From contig OY741266.1 of NCBI GenBank assembly GCA_963514095.1, positions 823,501 through 887,500 of the forward strand: a stretch of DNA of 64,000 nucleotides, read 5' to 3'. Source of the DNA: Eutrigla gurnardus (taxonomy: Eukaryota; Chordata; Actinopteri; Perciformes; Triglidae). Positions 1 through 10,600 of the stretch are shown here, one piece after another. The position numbers and the translations under genes are program-made. The notes under the pieces were generated by a model. That model saw only the letters and a list, made by a program, of their open reading frames with translations. It was not told the DNA's origin and searched no databases. Each line of letters starts with the position of its first letter. Position 1 is the first letter of the stretch.

Positions 1-530
1 ATCGCGACACTCAGATCCACGAACCTGTCTCGCGCCACCAGAAGGCAGAATTGCGACACAACTTCCGGTCCAGATCAGCACTATGAGCTGTAAGTAACAC
101 CAAATTAACACCGCAGCGGTCATTCGCTAATTCTCCGCCGTTGTTCGTTCACTCGGAGCGAAGCACCGCTGGAGTAAAGACGAACCGCTGTGTAATTCAC
201 AGAAAGCAGCGCAAAGAGACGTCCCGGTACACGTCATGATGATGACGTGTGTGCGTTTTCAAGGGGTTTCCCTGGAGTCTCCCTGTCACTCAAAACCCGA
301 CGGAGGCTGTCTTCCGGGGTAAAGTTCACTGAAGTCTCGGTCCGGAGGGCTGACCGTCGCGGAGATTTTTTTTCATCATAAACACTCGGTGAATTAAAGT
401 TTTTTTTGCCGGTGACAGACGCTGTTTATCAGGCAGAAATGTGAGGAGGAGTCGGTAGGACGGGCGGGAGGAAGGACGCTTCTCCACGTACAGCTGCGGT
501 ATTTGTTTCCCCGTTGCCAAAGACAGTTAC
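1..530. promoter_or_regulatory. CpG-rich block, promoter-like
   Basis: CpG dinucleotides are dense here (roughly two dozen in the first 320 bases) compared with the AT-leaning sequence around it. An ETS-type motif (ACTTCCGG) lies near 60-67, and a good splice-donor sequence (GTAAGT) follows an ATG near 83-90, which fits a first exon on the plus strand. No recognisable protein is encoded in any frame. It could be the start of fbxo8 or of a neighbouring gene, but no internal fbxo8 exons lie between here and 3601. A minus-strand open frame (326-520) has no recognisable motif. Confidence 0.4.
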
Positions 531-605
531 AGTTACTACGTTACCTTAGTTTGGTTATGCAACGTTGCTTTGTGGGACATTTCTCTGTAGTAAGTTGAGT
601 GAGGG

Positions 606-982
606 CTGCACGGTGGTGTAGTGGTTAGCACTCTCGCCTCACAGCAAGAGGGTCCCGGGTTCGATCCCCGGGTCGGCCCCGGGTTCCTTCTGTGTGGAGT
701 TTGCATGTTCTCCCTGTGTAAGCGTGGGTTCTCTCCGGGTTCTCCGGCTTCCTCCCACAGACCAAAGACATGCAGGATGGGGATAGGTAAATTGGTGACT
801 CCAAATTGCCCGTAGGTGTGAATGTGAGCGTGTATGGTTGTTTGTCTATATGTTAGCCCTGTGATAGACTGGCGTCCTGTCCAGGGTGTACCCTGCCTTC
901 GCCCAATGACAGCTGGGATCGGCTCCAGCCCCCCCGCGACCCTGAATACAGGATAAGCGGTAGAAAATGGATGGATGGATGG
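606..982 (+). mobile_element. tRNA-derived SINE with LINE-like tail, intact target duplication
   Basis: The head has RNA polymerase III promoter boxes: an A box (GTGTAGTGGTTAGCA) and a B box (GGTTCGATCCC). The body continues into a tail ending in repeated ATGG units. The 14-base sequence AAGTTGAGTGAGGG occurs just before (592-605) and just after (983-996), a target-site duplication typical of LINE-driven insertion. The tail (ATAAGCGG.AGAAAATGGATGG) matches the 3' end of the LINE fragment at 40965-41130, so that LINE family or a relative probably mobilised it. A second copy spans 44148-46351. It sits in the putative last fbxo8 intron. Confidence 0.85.
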
Positions 983-1367
983 AAGTTGAGTGAGGGACCT
1001 GTGCAGTTAACAGACCTTCAGATAGACACGCCAAATCTGCATCTTACATAAATCAAATGTTTAATTTAAAAAAATAAATAATATCGAAATTTGTATCTAA
1101 CCGTGGGTCAAAAATCGTGATACAAACCGAATCGTGAGTTTGGTGTATCGTTACAGCCCTAGTCAGCAGTATCATTACAACATGAATGCAGCAGTGCATT
1201 GTGGGTACAGTTTATTTATTGGTGAACGAATGCTAAAACTCAGCTCTTAAGGGGCGTTCACACCGGACGCGAGTAAAGTTGAAAATATCGAACTTTTCAG
1301 GCGGCATCGCGCCGCGACATCCAATCAGCGACGAGTTCAAGCCGACAGACAGATGAGCTGAGATGGA

Positions 1368-1608
1368 CGGGCTGCATTCAACCCAAAACAACCCGACTCG
1401 GGAAGACCGGACCCCGGCGTTACCGGCCTCACACCGTCCACGGGCTGAGCCTCGATCAGAAGGACTCAGGCCCCCGGGCGACACCGGGCAAGCGGTCTTC
1501 CGTACGCCACATTTCCCACGTCCGCCCGTCGGACGGGGATTCGGCACTGGGCTCTTCCCTCTTCGCTCGCCGCTACTGAGGGAATCCTGGTTAGTTTATT
1601 TTCCTCCA

Positions 1609-1640
<32 letters not shown>

Positions 1641-1662
1641 TCGTCTGATCTGAGGTCTAGTC
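1368..1662 (-). pseudogene. 5' end fragment of 28S rRNA gene
   Basis: Read on the minus strand this is the start of large-subunit rRNA, including the landmark CCCGCTGAATTTAAGCATAT followed by the conserved GGAGGAAAA / AACCAGGATTCCC / GGGAAGAGCCCAG succession and GTGGACGGTGTGAGGCC. About 295 bases are present out of roughly 4 kb. It cannot give a functional ribosomal RNA: it is truncated and lies between transposon arms. It looks little diverged, so capture may be recent or the source array may be close in sequence. Confidence 0.88.
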
Positions 1663-1832
1663 GAATGTGCCCCCGACTCTCCCTGGGGAGAGGTGCGAGG
1701 GACGTGGCTCCCGGAGGAGGCTCACGGACTCTGGCATCGGGTACCCCGAGGCGGAGGAGGAGGGTCCGCCGACGTGACCCGCCGGCTCCCCGCCAGCGCT
1801 GCCCTCGTTTCCCCCGCTAGAGCGGCACCGGT
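1663..1832 (-). other. ITS2 fragment next to the 28S fragment
   Basis: This GC-rich stretch lies directly 5' of the 28S start on the minus strand, where ITS2 belongs in an rDNA unit. ITS2 evolves too fast to recognise by motif, so the call rests on its position and base composition. It ends near ACCGGTTC, after which the right transposon arm begins. The captured rDNA was therefore one contiguous piece crossing the ITS2/28S boundary. Confidence 0.7.
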
Positions 1833-2220
1833 TCAAAAATGAGCGTCATGCGCGAATGACGCGAATGAAGCGAATAGTCCAAAATGATCAAGCGGCGCGA
1901 TACACGCGCCTCACGCGATTGTATTTGCGTCTATCGCGTCCAGTGTGAACGCCGCATTAGGAGGCTCAAGCGAATTTCCCGTGTCTTGTTGTCAGCCAGC
2001 TGAAGTGAGGTTAGCCCCGAAGTTAGCAACAACTCTGGCTGCTCTGGCTCAGGAACACTTAAGGTGGACTGACCTTTAAGGTGGACCAGCGCTCCTTTAA
2101 GTGACAAGCTGTCTTACTTGACTTTTTTTTATTTTTCACATGTCTTTTAACTGTTTAACTGGTTAAGTGGTTAATTGTTAACACCCTTACTTCAAACTGA
2201 AACATAATGTTGAACGTTAA

Positions 2221-3441
2221 AGATCCCATATTATACTGTTTTTCATCATTTCACACAGTTGTCAGAGGTCCAACAACACTGGATTCGATATGCATTGCCC
2301 CAAACCCATCCATGGTCCTGAATTTCAGCTGTCTAAAAGTTGAGAACAGGCTGCTTCGTGTCTGCACCTTTAAATGCTAATGAGCTCCGTCTGTCATTGC
2401 CTACTCAGAGAGAAACGGAGACGATGCCGCTTGCGCTACGCGGCAGCATGCGCTACGCTGCATTATGCGCCAATGTTTACGTGGATGTATCGCTATGGCT
2501 CGGCTATGTGGCTCAGGTGAAGTTGCTGGGTATTGTGGGGACAGATCCTTTTACGAGGGTCAGTGTCAAGGCAAAGCCAGCTTTGTACTGATCCTTGTTA
2601 CTGAAGCAGTCCCATGTGAAGTGGTTAGCACACACATAGAAGCTAACACGGACCGTAGGCGTAAAAATGAAACGCAGGAGACCAGACCCGGACCACAGTG
2701 CACGGTGCTCTGTCGGACATGCGCCCCCAGGCTCCGTCTGACCGGAGGCAGCAGTGAAGACGCACCAGAGCGCGTGAGACAGAGGGAGGATTGTCTCCGG
2801 CTTCACCCGTACCGGGATTTATTAACGGAGCACCAGCCGGATCACCCAGCGCCATGACCGGTAAGTTGGGCTGCACTCTCCGTGTGCGCTGTGGGTCCAT
2901 GCGCGCTGTCGGTCTGCGCTGTCTGCCCGTGCTCTCTGTGCGCGCTGTCCGCGCTCTCCCGCACTGTCTGTCCGCGATGTCGGTCCACACTCTCAGTGCA
3001 CGCTGTGGGTCCGTGCACGCTGTCGGTCCATGCGTGCTTTCGGTCCGTGCCGGTCCGTGCCGCTGTCGGCCCAGGCTGTCGGTTCTGCTGTCGGTCTGTC
3101 CATGCTCTCGTCAGCACTCGCCGTGGGTCTCTCTGCTTGGCACTGTCTGTCCGCTTTCTCTGTCCGCGCTGTCGGCTCTCAGCACTGTGTTGCGAAACGC
3201 CCCCCTTTCAGATCTCCTATCATCGTGCAGAGGAGTTTGGCTTATGCAAATGACTCCTTTCGTTACGTAACGAAAAGAGCTGAATCTGAACAGCGTGTAG
3301 GAGCACCGTTTTACCAGAGGGTGGGCTGCAGAGACCATGCAGGAATTGCTTGTTTTCCTCATCCTGGGAGTTGACAGGCTCAGGGAGGACCAGTTTATAG
3401 GTGTAGAGACCAGAGAAAATAATAATAATAATATGGCCCCT
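2221..3441. mobile_element. piggyBac-like nonautonomous element
   Basis: TTAA lies on both sides (2217-2220 and 3442-3445). Inside it the ends are imperfect inverted repeats: AGATCCCATATTATA on the left and, reverse complemented, AGGGGCCATATTATTA on the right. TTAA targets plus such ends fit piggyBac-type MITEs, which are common in teleosts. No transposase frame is present. The interior carries a GC-rich minisatellite (2880-3190). It sits 160 bp upstream of the fbxo8 terminal exon. Confidence 0.62.
2880..3190. repeat. GC-rich imperfect minisatellite (CGCTGTCGGTC-type units)
   Basis: Units of about 10-20 bases built on GCGCTGTCGGTC and GTGCGCTGTGGGTC recur with many variants. Several overlapping open frames on both strands (for example 2791-3270 plus) arise only because the repeat is GC-rich and stop-poor. 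They are not genes. Confidence 0.75.
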
Positions 3442-3600
3442 TTAATATGTAACAACGGCATCATGTTATATTTTTAATTTGTTACAGTCAGAAAGTGAAG
3501 ATTATCTGATGAACATAAAACATGTTTTCAAATGTAAGAACTGTAATGTTACCAGTGCATGCCTCCCGTTGGATCACGGCCTCTTCCTGTCTCTCTGCAG

Positions 3601-3788
3601 ACGCCGTGTACGTGCTGTGCTACAGTCTCATCCTGCTGTCCATCGACCTCACCAGCCCCCACGTCAAAAACAAAATGTCCAAGAGAGAGTTTATCAGGAA
3701 CACTCGCCGAGCGGCACATAATGTCTCGGATGACTTTGTAGGCCACCTCTATGACAACATATACTTGATCGGCCACGTGGCTGCGTAG
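3601..3788 (+). CDS. fbxo8: F-box only protein 8, terminal coding exon (Sec7 C-terminus)
   Basis: This exon encodes the last 62 residues of FBXO8, an F-box protein that also has an ARF guanine-exchange-type Sec7 domain and acts as an SCF ubiquitin-ligase substrate receptor; in mammals it is linked to ARF6 control. Visible identity includes AVYVLCYSLILLSIDLTSP and the C-terminus GHLYDNIYLIGHVAA followed by TAG at 3786-3788. A pyrimidine-rich tract and CTGCAG acceptor end at 3600. The exon begins with AC, completing an Asp codon begun in the previous exon, so the intron is phase 1. The frame is undamaged and the splice site intact, which argues against a processed pseudogene. The F-box and the rest of Sec7 lie in upstream exons that I do not find in the 3.6 kb available. 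Confidence 0.94.
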
Positions 3789-5530
3789 CTCCACCTACCA
3801 GCCGTCCGGTTGAGATCCTCATACTGCACTGAAGAATAGGAACTGCTGATTGGCTTCCTGTACATCGTGTCTGGGAAGTATACGGAACATTGTGAATGTG
3901 GATTATACTTACTAGAAAGGTTAGAAAAACGCACCACTGCACTGTGAGAGACAGGCTGTGCTCCAAAATACTTTAATGAAAGGCGTGAAAATGTCTTTCA
4001 AACCAAGTCACTGCAAAGAAGGAGAACGTTTTTTTTTTAAAGTGGAACCATGAAGACGAGCTCTGATACTGCACTGACGGATGGTGACTACTGATTGGTG
4101 GAGGGATGAGTGGAGGTGATGCCGGGACAGTCCTGCCGATGTTCTATTGGACACCTGCTTCATGTTAACCAGTGGGCCTAAAACAAGACCACTCACTAAT
4201 ATCACGAGTAGCATAAACCAGTGTAACTAATGACAAAGCTACATTGGAGCTATTCTTCACATTTCTTGACCTTGATGCTCTGTCCAATGGTAACAACCGG
4301 AATGTCCAGGTTTCCAATTCTAACCAGATCGGGTTTTCTGTGGCTGAATGTGTTTTTTTTTTTCTTTTCTGATTTACGAGTAAAATGAACAAGACAACAC
4401 TTTGATGCAGGAACATTTTGGTGCTCTTTTGCTTTTCTCTGAGGTTTGCTTGTACGTATTCCAAGTCATCAAACTGCACAGACTTTATTGTGTCCGAGGG
4501 CAAATTCCTCTCCACAGCGCTGTCCAGGTCCGACAGTGATACACACAATAGCACAGGAACAGCATGCGATGACAGACAGCAGGAAACTCAGGTCTATCCA
4601 GCGGGGACTACTGTTTAGGCGGCTATGGCTGCAGGCATCAGGCTTTTCCCCATGGCATGCCTACGCCGCAGAGGGCGGCAGGGTGAGGTGGTGATTGGGT
4701 GGATGTGTAATGTTAAGCTCTGCCAGGTCTGAGACCACTTCCCCTGGCCGGCCTGGTCTCCTAGAAATGACATTCCCACACAGCGAAGCTGTGTTGTGAA
4801 TTAGATTGCAAGGGAAACACATTTTATCATTGGGTTCATTTGCTCTGGACAAATCACAAATTAGTTTCAAAACAGTCCATGGAAGTCCATGTGGGTCAAA
4901 AAACACAGGACACAAACTGCTGTCTACTGGGTGAAAGTCCTGTGTGAACCAAGTCGCCTGAACATATCCAAGTACATTTATGTCGTTTTTCTGTCGTTTA
5001 AATTTCAATTGTAACTAAACCTAACGAGGTAGTATTGTTGCTGAACGTGAATATGTTATTTTTTTCCATTTAACATGTACTAACGGTTTGAAATTGTGAC
5101 CAGGAAACGTCATTCAGAGTGCAGTATAGGGGGATGTAGGTTTTCTAGGCGACAGGTTGTAGTGACGAGTTTCATTCATGGAAATGTCAACAAACAGTTA
5201 ACAGAAGAATTTCATAAGAAATTCAGAAATTTGCCACTAAAAATCTTATTAAACTGTCAAGCAATGCTGATGATGACATGAGGGACACATTTAGCCTTAA
5301 GTTTGGTTTAGAGAGAAATGTGAAATGATTTAACTTTCATGTAAATCCTTACATCTGGGTTGGTTCACAATTAACCTGATGGTCTTCAGGTAAAAGCAAA
5401 GCGATGAAACACATGGTCGTCCAGGAATGCTAGCTAATGTTTATGTGCAAGTTTTTGTCCAGATTAAAATTCAATGTATAAAAACTGTTTCTCGAACATG
5501 ATATTAGGGAAATGTATAATGACTGCTTTG
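3789..5530 (+). other. fbxo8 3' UTR and flank
   Basis: Sequence after the fbxo8 stop. I see no canonical AATAAA before 5530; ATTAAA variants occur near 5265 and 5465. The phrase GATACTGCACTGA near 4063 repeats CATACTGCACTGA near 3822, each followed by a CTGATTGG-type phrase, so a piece of about 45 bp was locally duplicated. No further coding exon is recognised. Confidence 0.35.
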
Positions 5531-5536
5531 CTTTAG

Positions 5537-5743
5537 GAGACAACGTCCTCTGTGGCAGGTAGAGAGTGGCTGCTACGCTACGAGGACAGCAAACACTTCA
5601 GTGATATCACCAAGGAGACGGCTAAAGTCAAGTGGAGAGAAAGACGATGTTATGTGGAGCAACATCAAGGATTTCCTCATCATTCTGACTCCATGTCTCA
5701 GAACAACAATGGCACGACCATGACAGCGGAGGAAACTGCCTGA
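5537..5743 (+). CDS. Unrecognised open frame after a splice-acceptor-like sequence
   Basis: A pyrimidine-rich stretch ending TTTAG (5532-5536) precedes an open frame of 68 codons ending in TGA at 5741-5743. The product is hydrophilic, with charged and Ser/Gln-rich segments (for example KETAKVKWRERRCYVEQH), and has no motif I recognise. It could be a terminal exon of an unidentified transcript, an alternative fbxo8 exon, or chance. The second frame over the same bases is also open for a while, which weakens the case. Confidence 0.15.
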   Translation, partial: ETTSSVAGREWLLRYEDSKHFSDITKETAKVKWRERRCYVEQHQGFPHHSDSMSQNNNGTTMTAEETA

Positions 5744-7120
5744 AGTCCCCCCTTTTTCAGAAGTTCTACAGCTGTCATTTCTGTTACCAGCTTCCCCAAA
5801 AAACAGCCCCCATGACGTGGCGACTGCTGCTGTAACATCATAATCCTTCAATTTAAACGTACCTTTTATCATTTCGAATATGGATTTTATAATGACTGTT
5901 AAACACATGCAGCTGTAACCCTGTCAAAAAAAGAAAATATTCTTACTTAACACTTCACATCATTAGCAGTGTGGTAAATCAATAGGCAAGTGTATATGTG
6001 TCATTTGAAATGATGGTTGCATTTTTTGCGTAAAAGCCAATCTGAAGAAATGGAAAAAGTATAACAAAATTGAATTAGAACGCATTGATGACATTTGCAG
6101 CTGATGCTTTTTTTAAAGCCATAACTGGGTTTAACAATAATAGCCAGCGGACTGAATGCAGAATGATGGCGACTGCTCCTCCAGGATTTCGCAGGCTTTT
6201 TTAAAATGCCTCATTTCGTGGCAGCTTTTTAATGAAATTGCGACGCAATGGAAACTTGCTGCCACCTTATTTAGCCGAGATTGAACAGAATTCTCTGGGG
6301 TTGGTTGAAACTGTTCACTGTTGCATCACGACTTCCTGGAGGGGCTGCAATCACTCTGAGTCCAGCAGCTAGCCTGTAGCCGCAACAGTGAGGCGTCAGT
6401 GGCAACTGAATGTAACCATAGGAACTGAGGGGATGAAACAGTGAAGCAGTTTTGTCTGTTGAATTAAGGTTCCATATAATAATCTAGATATCTTACTGCA
6501 ACACCAGCACTTATTTATTGATCTGTTTTGTAAATCATGTCTAATAAGAGCCTCTTTATTAGTTTGCTGAACTCAGAACATTAAAAAAATTGATGAGTCA
6601 TTATTGCTGATGATCCTCTTTGATATAGAACTGTAACTTGTTTTTCTTTGAAATGATGAAGGAAGTCCACGTCCTGTTTTTAACTCCATTTTTGATTCCA
6701 AGTATCTGACTCATTAAATGTGGGATTTTACTGACAACCACATGCAGCTCCACAGTGTGAGGTGGAAAAGGTGGAAGTAGACTCAGTATTTAGACTGTAA
6801 TCGTGCCGTTTTGATCGTTGAGTGATGGACGTTTAGGTCAGAGATAGATCTTTGCTCTCTACAGTTTAACATGTGAAGCATTAAGGAGAACTGATGCTGG
6901 GAGAACAATTCATGTCAATGCTAAGCTTAGGTCAAAGCATCTTTATCTTCTGTATTGGGATTATTCCCCAGAGAACAGGGATTTAAATCAAATCCTACGC
7001 ATTTGATTGGACCGCTAAAGAAGTGGAACGCTCCACACACAACCTCCCTCATCGCCACAGATATGGATCCAATAGGACATAACATTGAATCCACTTAGGA
7101 TGGCTACATAAAATATATGT
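5744..7120. other. Noncoding, partly repetitive
   Basis: No gene seen. Bases 6930-7090 (GCATCTTTATCTTCTGTATT onward) resemble 9450-9640 in the same orientation, including CTCCACACAC..CCTCCCT, so they are copies of one dispersed repeat. Confidence 0.4.
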
Positions 7121-7124
7121 GTCA

Positions 7125-7830
7125 CGACTGAACAAGGGGTTGGACCCAAAAGCAGGCAGGAGACAAAATGTAACGGAAAAAATGTTTATTTAACTAATAA
7201 AACAAAGTATGAACTTAGGGAGACCACAAGGGTAAAAACGGCAGTCAAAAAGAAACAGGAAGACGCAGGAAGACAAGGTGGTGCAGCATGCAGGGCCATA
7301 AATAATAATAATGGATTGGATTTGTACAGCCCTTTGCAAGACACTCAAAGCGCTCTGACAGGGTTCCAGGATCCATTCATTCACACAGTCATACCGGTGG
7401 TAGTAAACTCTGATACAGCTGCCCTGGGGGCAGACTGACGGAAGCGTGGCTGCCATTCTGCGCCTACGGCCCCTCCGACCACCACCTCAAACATACAGCA
7501 GTCATACACATTCACACGAGGCAAGCTGGGTGAAGTGTCTTGCCCAAGGACACAACGACCATGACACAGTAACAAGGGCGGGGATCGAACTGCCGACGCC
7601 TCCGAACATTGGCCAACCCGCTCTACACCTAAGCCACAGTCGCACAATGCAATGACCCAACAGCGAGACAGGAAACACACATTAGGGCAGGTAGGTAATC
7701 AACACGAGAAGGTGGGGGAGTCAAGACAGCAGAAACAACAAGGACCAGGAAATAAGACAGGAAACCAACACGGGACAAAACTACAAAATAAAACAGGAAC
7801 TGAAGTAGAGAAAAACACAGATCATCACAA
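7125..7830. repeat. Dispersed teleost-type repeat, split by a SINE
   Basis: The left part (GTCACGACTGAACAAGGGG, then AAAAGCAGGCAGGAG and a TTTATT stretch) and the right part (runs of ACAGGAAAC, GGGACAAAACTAC, ACAGATCATCACAA) have the polypurine, ACAGGAA-rich look of a widespread fish repeat. I cannot name the family. The SINE at 7300-7640 lies between the two parts. Confidence 0.4.
7300..7640 (-). mobile_element. tRNA-derived SINE (CTGTGGCT.. GGTAGAGCGGG type)
   Basis: Read on the minus strand it starts near CTGTGGCTTAGGTGTAGAGC, has a B box (GTTCGATCCC), and ends with a GAGCGCTTTGAGTG tail and ATT repeats. It is closely similar to the SINE at 44584-44931 over its whole length. The 99-codon open frame across it is a SINE reading, not a gene. 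Confidence 0.8.
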
Positions 7831-8094
7831 TATAATTGTTGCGTTATATTAGCAGTTCAGAATTTAAAAGAAAGGCCATTCAGGCCAAATAAAAAAAAAA
7901 ATGTCTGCAATATAAGTGTGCAATTATGCAATCATTTTCATGACTTAAGAGAAAGATTTGTTCTCTTGGAGCTAAAGTAATCAAAATTCAACCAAAATCC
8001 TTGGTGTTTTTGTTCTTCATAGACGGGCACATCCATGACTGAATAAAAAACAGTATTGTTGTATTTCTAGAAAAATACAAAGAAACGAGGCATC

Positions 8095-8909
8095 TGTGAC
8101 GGGGTCAGTTTTTTAGTGTGCATATTTTGTGTGTTGTGGTGATTTTATCGATTATTGCATCTTTTAGTTTTTTTGTTTGCTGTAATTGTTTTAATTGTGG
8201 AACCGCATCCAATGTTCCCCTTTTTACCGAGCTGACCCTGAAGTGCACGACGCGCTAATCAGCGCAACAAGCTGCAGGTGGTGAAACAAGCGCAGGTAGG
8301 CCTTTTGATTCTGGCGGCAGGACGGGGAAAACGGCAAAAGAAGACGACAACGGACCGGGGAGAGAGCAGGAAGGACGGAGGGAGCGTGGGCTACGACGAA
8401 GCGAAAAAGTTTTCCACCGGCCAGAGTGGAGGGGAAGCACCGTGGGATTGTAGAGGGGTGTATGTCACGACGCACCCCTCTCCCGGTTAAGTACCCCTCT
8501 TGACTATTTTAAAGGACTGGTTGGCTTTTTTATCAAGAATTTTAGACTTTGGACATTCCTGTCTAACCCAACGAATTTTAGTCTTCATAACTATCCCTGT
8601 TCTCCTGCCCCCGTATATGTGTGTCGGAGCGATTGAGGGCCTCTTCTGACGCCTGGACGGGTGGAGGACGGACCAAAAGACTGTGGGACATCGGGAGAGA
8701 CTTGGGGCTGGGTTAACTATTTTAAATTGCTTTTTTGTAATAGATCTTTTAAACTGTTAACCTAATTGTGGTTTTAACTCTGCTCAACCCTGATTTTAAA
8801 AGAACCTGTTTTTATTAGAGTCCTGGTCTCATTTTAACCTAGGTATTTTTAAACATTTCATCTATATTTTGTATCTATTTTAATATTTGAAAATTTTAAC
8901 CACGCCACA
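8095..8909. mobile_element. Solo LTR with 4-bp target duplication
   Basis: The unit begins TGTGACGGGG and ends CGCCACA, so it has TG..CA ends with a short inverted repeat (TGTG/CACA). CATC lies immediately outside both ends (8091-8094 and 8910-8913). No gag or pol is adjacent. This is the expected product of recombination between the two LTRs of a Ty3/gypsy-like or retroviral element. The 83-codon frame at 8224-8475 is inside it and is not a recognisable protein. Confidence 0.65.
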
Positions 8910-9009
8910 CATCTTTCACCATGGATTGCATCATGTCTAAAACTGGACCCAGGTCGGAACAGGTTAGAACTGTTAAATAAATAAGCTTATGGCTAAATGT
9001 TGCAGATTG

Positions 9010-10600
9010 ATGGATGTCATGATATTATTGGTTGAAATTGGGTAATACTAGCTGACATCATATTTTGTTTTACAGGAAGAAAATAAGACTGGATTTTCAT
9101 ATAAAAATAAGAAATGTGTATATATTAAAAAAAATTCTATAAAATGACAGGACATGTGATGTAAAGGGGTTAAAAGGCGTTTTTTTCCCAACACAATTTA
9201 ATTCCATTTTGTCGACATCTAGTGTTTGAACATGGATGTGCGATATAAATGTATTATAAACATGTTCAACCCTATTCTAACTTTTTTTTTTAAATGCCGT
9301 CCTTTGGTCACACCACTGTATCAATTCTTCTGCTGCTGGGTGGTTGAGAGGGTTGTATATGAAGCCATATGAAGACAGCCAATGAGCAAGCAGAGCTGTT
9401 GCATAAATTAGTCATAATCATTTGAAGTCCCAGTGTAACAGAAGTTAGAGCATCTTTATCTTCTGTATTGTGATCATCTTCCAATGGAGGGAATACTTGA
9501 GGTGAACCATTGCAAGAGAGCTTGAAATGAAATCCTGTAATTGTAGCGTTACAAAGTGTGTGGGGTTAGAATGCAGCGTGATCAGGAGCTGCAGAGAAGG
9601 CTCCACACACACCTCCCTTGTTGTTAAAAGTTGCAGCTCCATGGATGGATGGGACGATAGACGATTTTATCAAAATAAAACACTCACAATAACTTGGATC
9701 GTAGTGAATTTCCATTATGGGGATAAAGGTCAATATCATTAAAAGTGACTTAAAAATCTGTCTAGCTGCTCTCAGAGTAGAAAAGTAAAAAATAGTTTGA
9801 TTTAAGAATATTGGATACAAAAATATATTTATTTATACATCTATTTATCCTTCATTTATGCAGGGATACCTCATGATTTATAATCTTATTTTAAATAAAT
9901 TGTTGTTTTTTACTAAAAAGGCTGTGACACAATCATATCTGTTAACAAAATATAAAAAGTGTTTCCAGTATGTTTAAGTGCCATTTTAAGAGTTTTAAAG
10001 CATATTTTTGGGATAATGTAATTTTTGCCAAAATAATGGTTCCATACCCAGATCGAGGTTGTGATATTATTGGTTAGAATTGATTGGTACTAGCTGATCG
10101 TCATATTTTATTTCACAGGAGGAAAAGATGACTAGATTTTCATATAAAAATACAAATAAGAAAAATACAAAATATGTATATATTTTATAGATATTTTTGC
10201 TCATATTGTTAAATAGGATCACAATATGACTGAGATGTGGTCTAACTTTAATAATAGCTCATACACTTATAATTATTATTAGCTATTATGTTAACAATTC
10301 ACTTGTAAGGAATCCAATTCTAAATATGAAAAAACTGAAAATGTGTTCATATTATTGCTTGATGGAAGTAAGGATCAGAAAAAAAGTAAGGATTTTATCG
10401 CAGATCATAATAAAGAACAAGTTGATCATGGTGAATTACCATGATGGGGTGAGTCATGTGATTAGCTGCTATCATGGTAGAGAAGTAAAAAATAGAGCCT
10501 GGTTTAAAAAAGGATATCCCTTTGTGCATTTAATGCCCCTTTATCTATGGAGGGAGACCTTAAAGAAGCAGTCCTCTCTGCATCATCAGAGCCGGTGAAA
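9010..10600 (+). repeat. Diverged direct duplication
   Basis: Bases 9015-9125 (GATATTATTGGTT.GAATTG, TACTAGCTGA, GGATTTTCATATAAAAAT) recur at 10060-10190. Bases 9660-9850 (GATTTTAT, GTGAATT.CCAT.ATGGGG, AGAAAAGTAAAAAATAG) recur at 10390-10570. Order and orientation are kept, with offsets of about 1040 and 730 bp, so the second copy is shorter. No coding content is seen. Confidence 0.6.

Larger units (their letters stand above)
1250..1956. mobile_element. Harbinger-like nonautonomous element carrying rDNA
   Basis: The left end (GCGTTCACACCGGACGCGA) and the inverted right end (GCGTTCACACTGGACGCGA) form terminal inverted repeats differing at one base. TTA lies immediately outside both ends (1247-1249 and 1957-1959), the 3-bp duplication expected of PIF/Harbinger transposons. 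The two arms (about 116 and 121 bp, rich in CGCG-type words) flank a fragment of 28S rRNA and ITS2. No transposase is encoded. Superfamily assignment rests on TIR and TSD only. Confidence 0.65.

Noticed and set aside
606..680. tRNA-like sequence with A and B boxes
   Set aside because: It continues into a SINE body and tail and is flanked by a target duplication, so it is a SINE head and not a tRNA gene. The same applies at 40518, 44584, 46050 and 47401.
1363..1653. 96-codon plus-strand frame and an overlapping minus-strand frame
   Set aside because: Both read through the 28S/ITS2 fragment.
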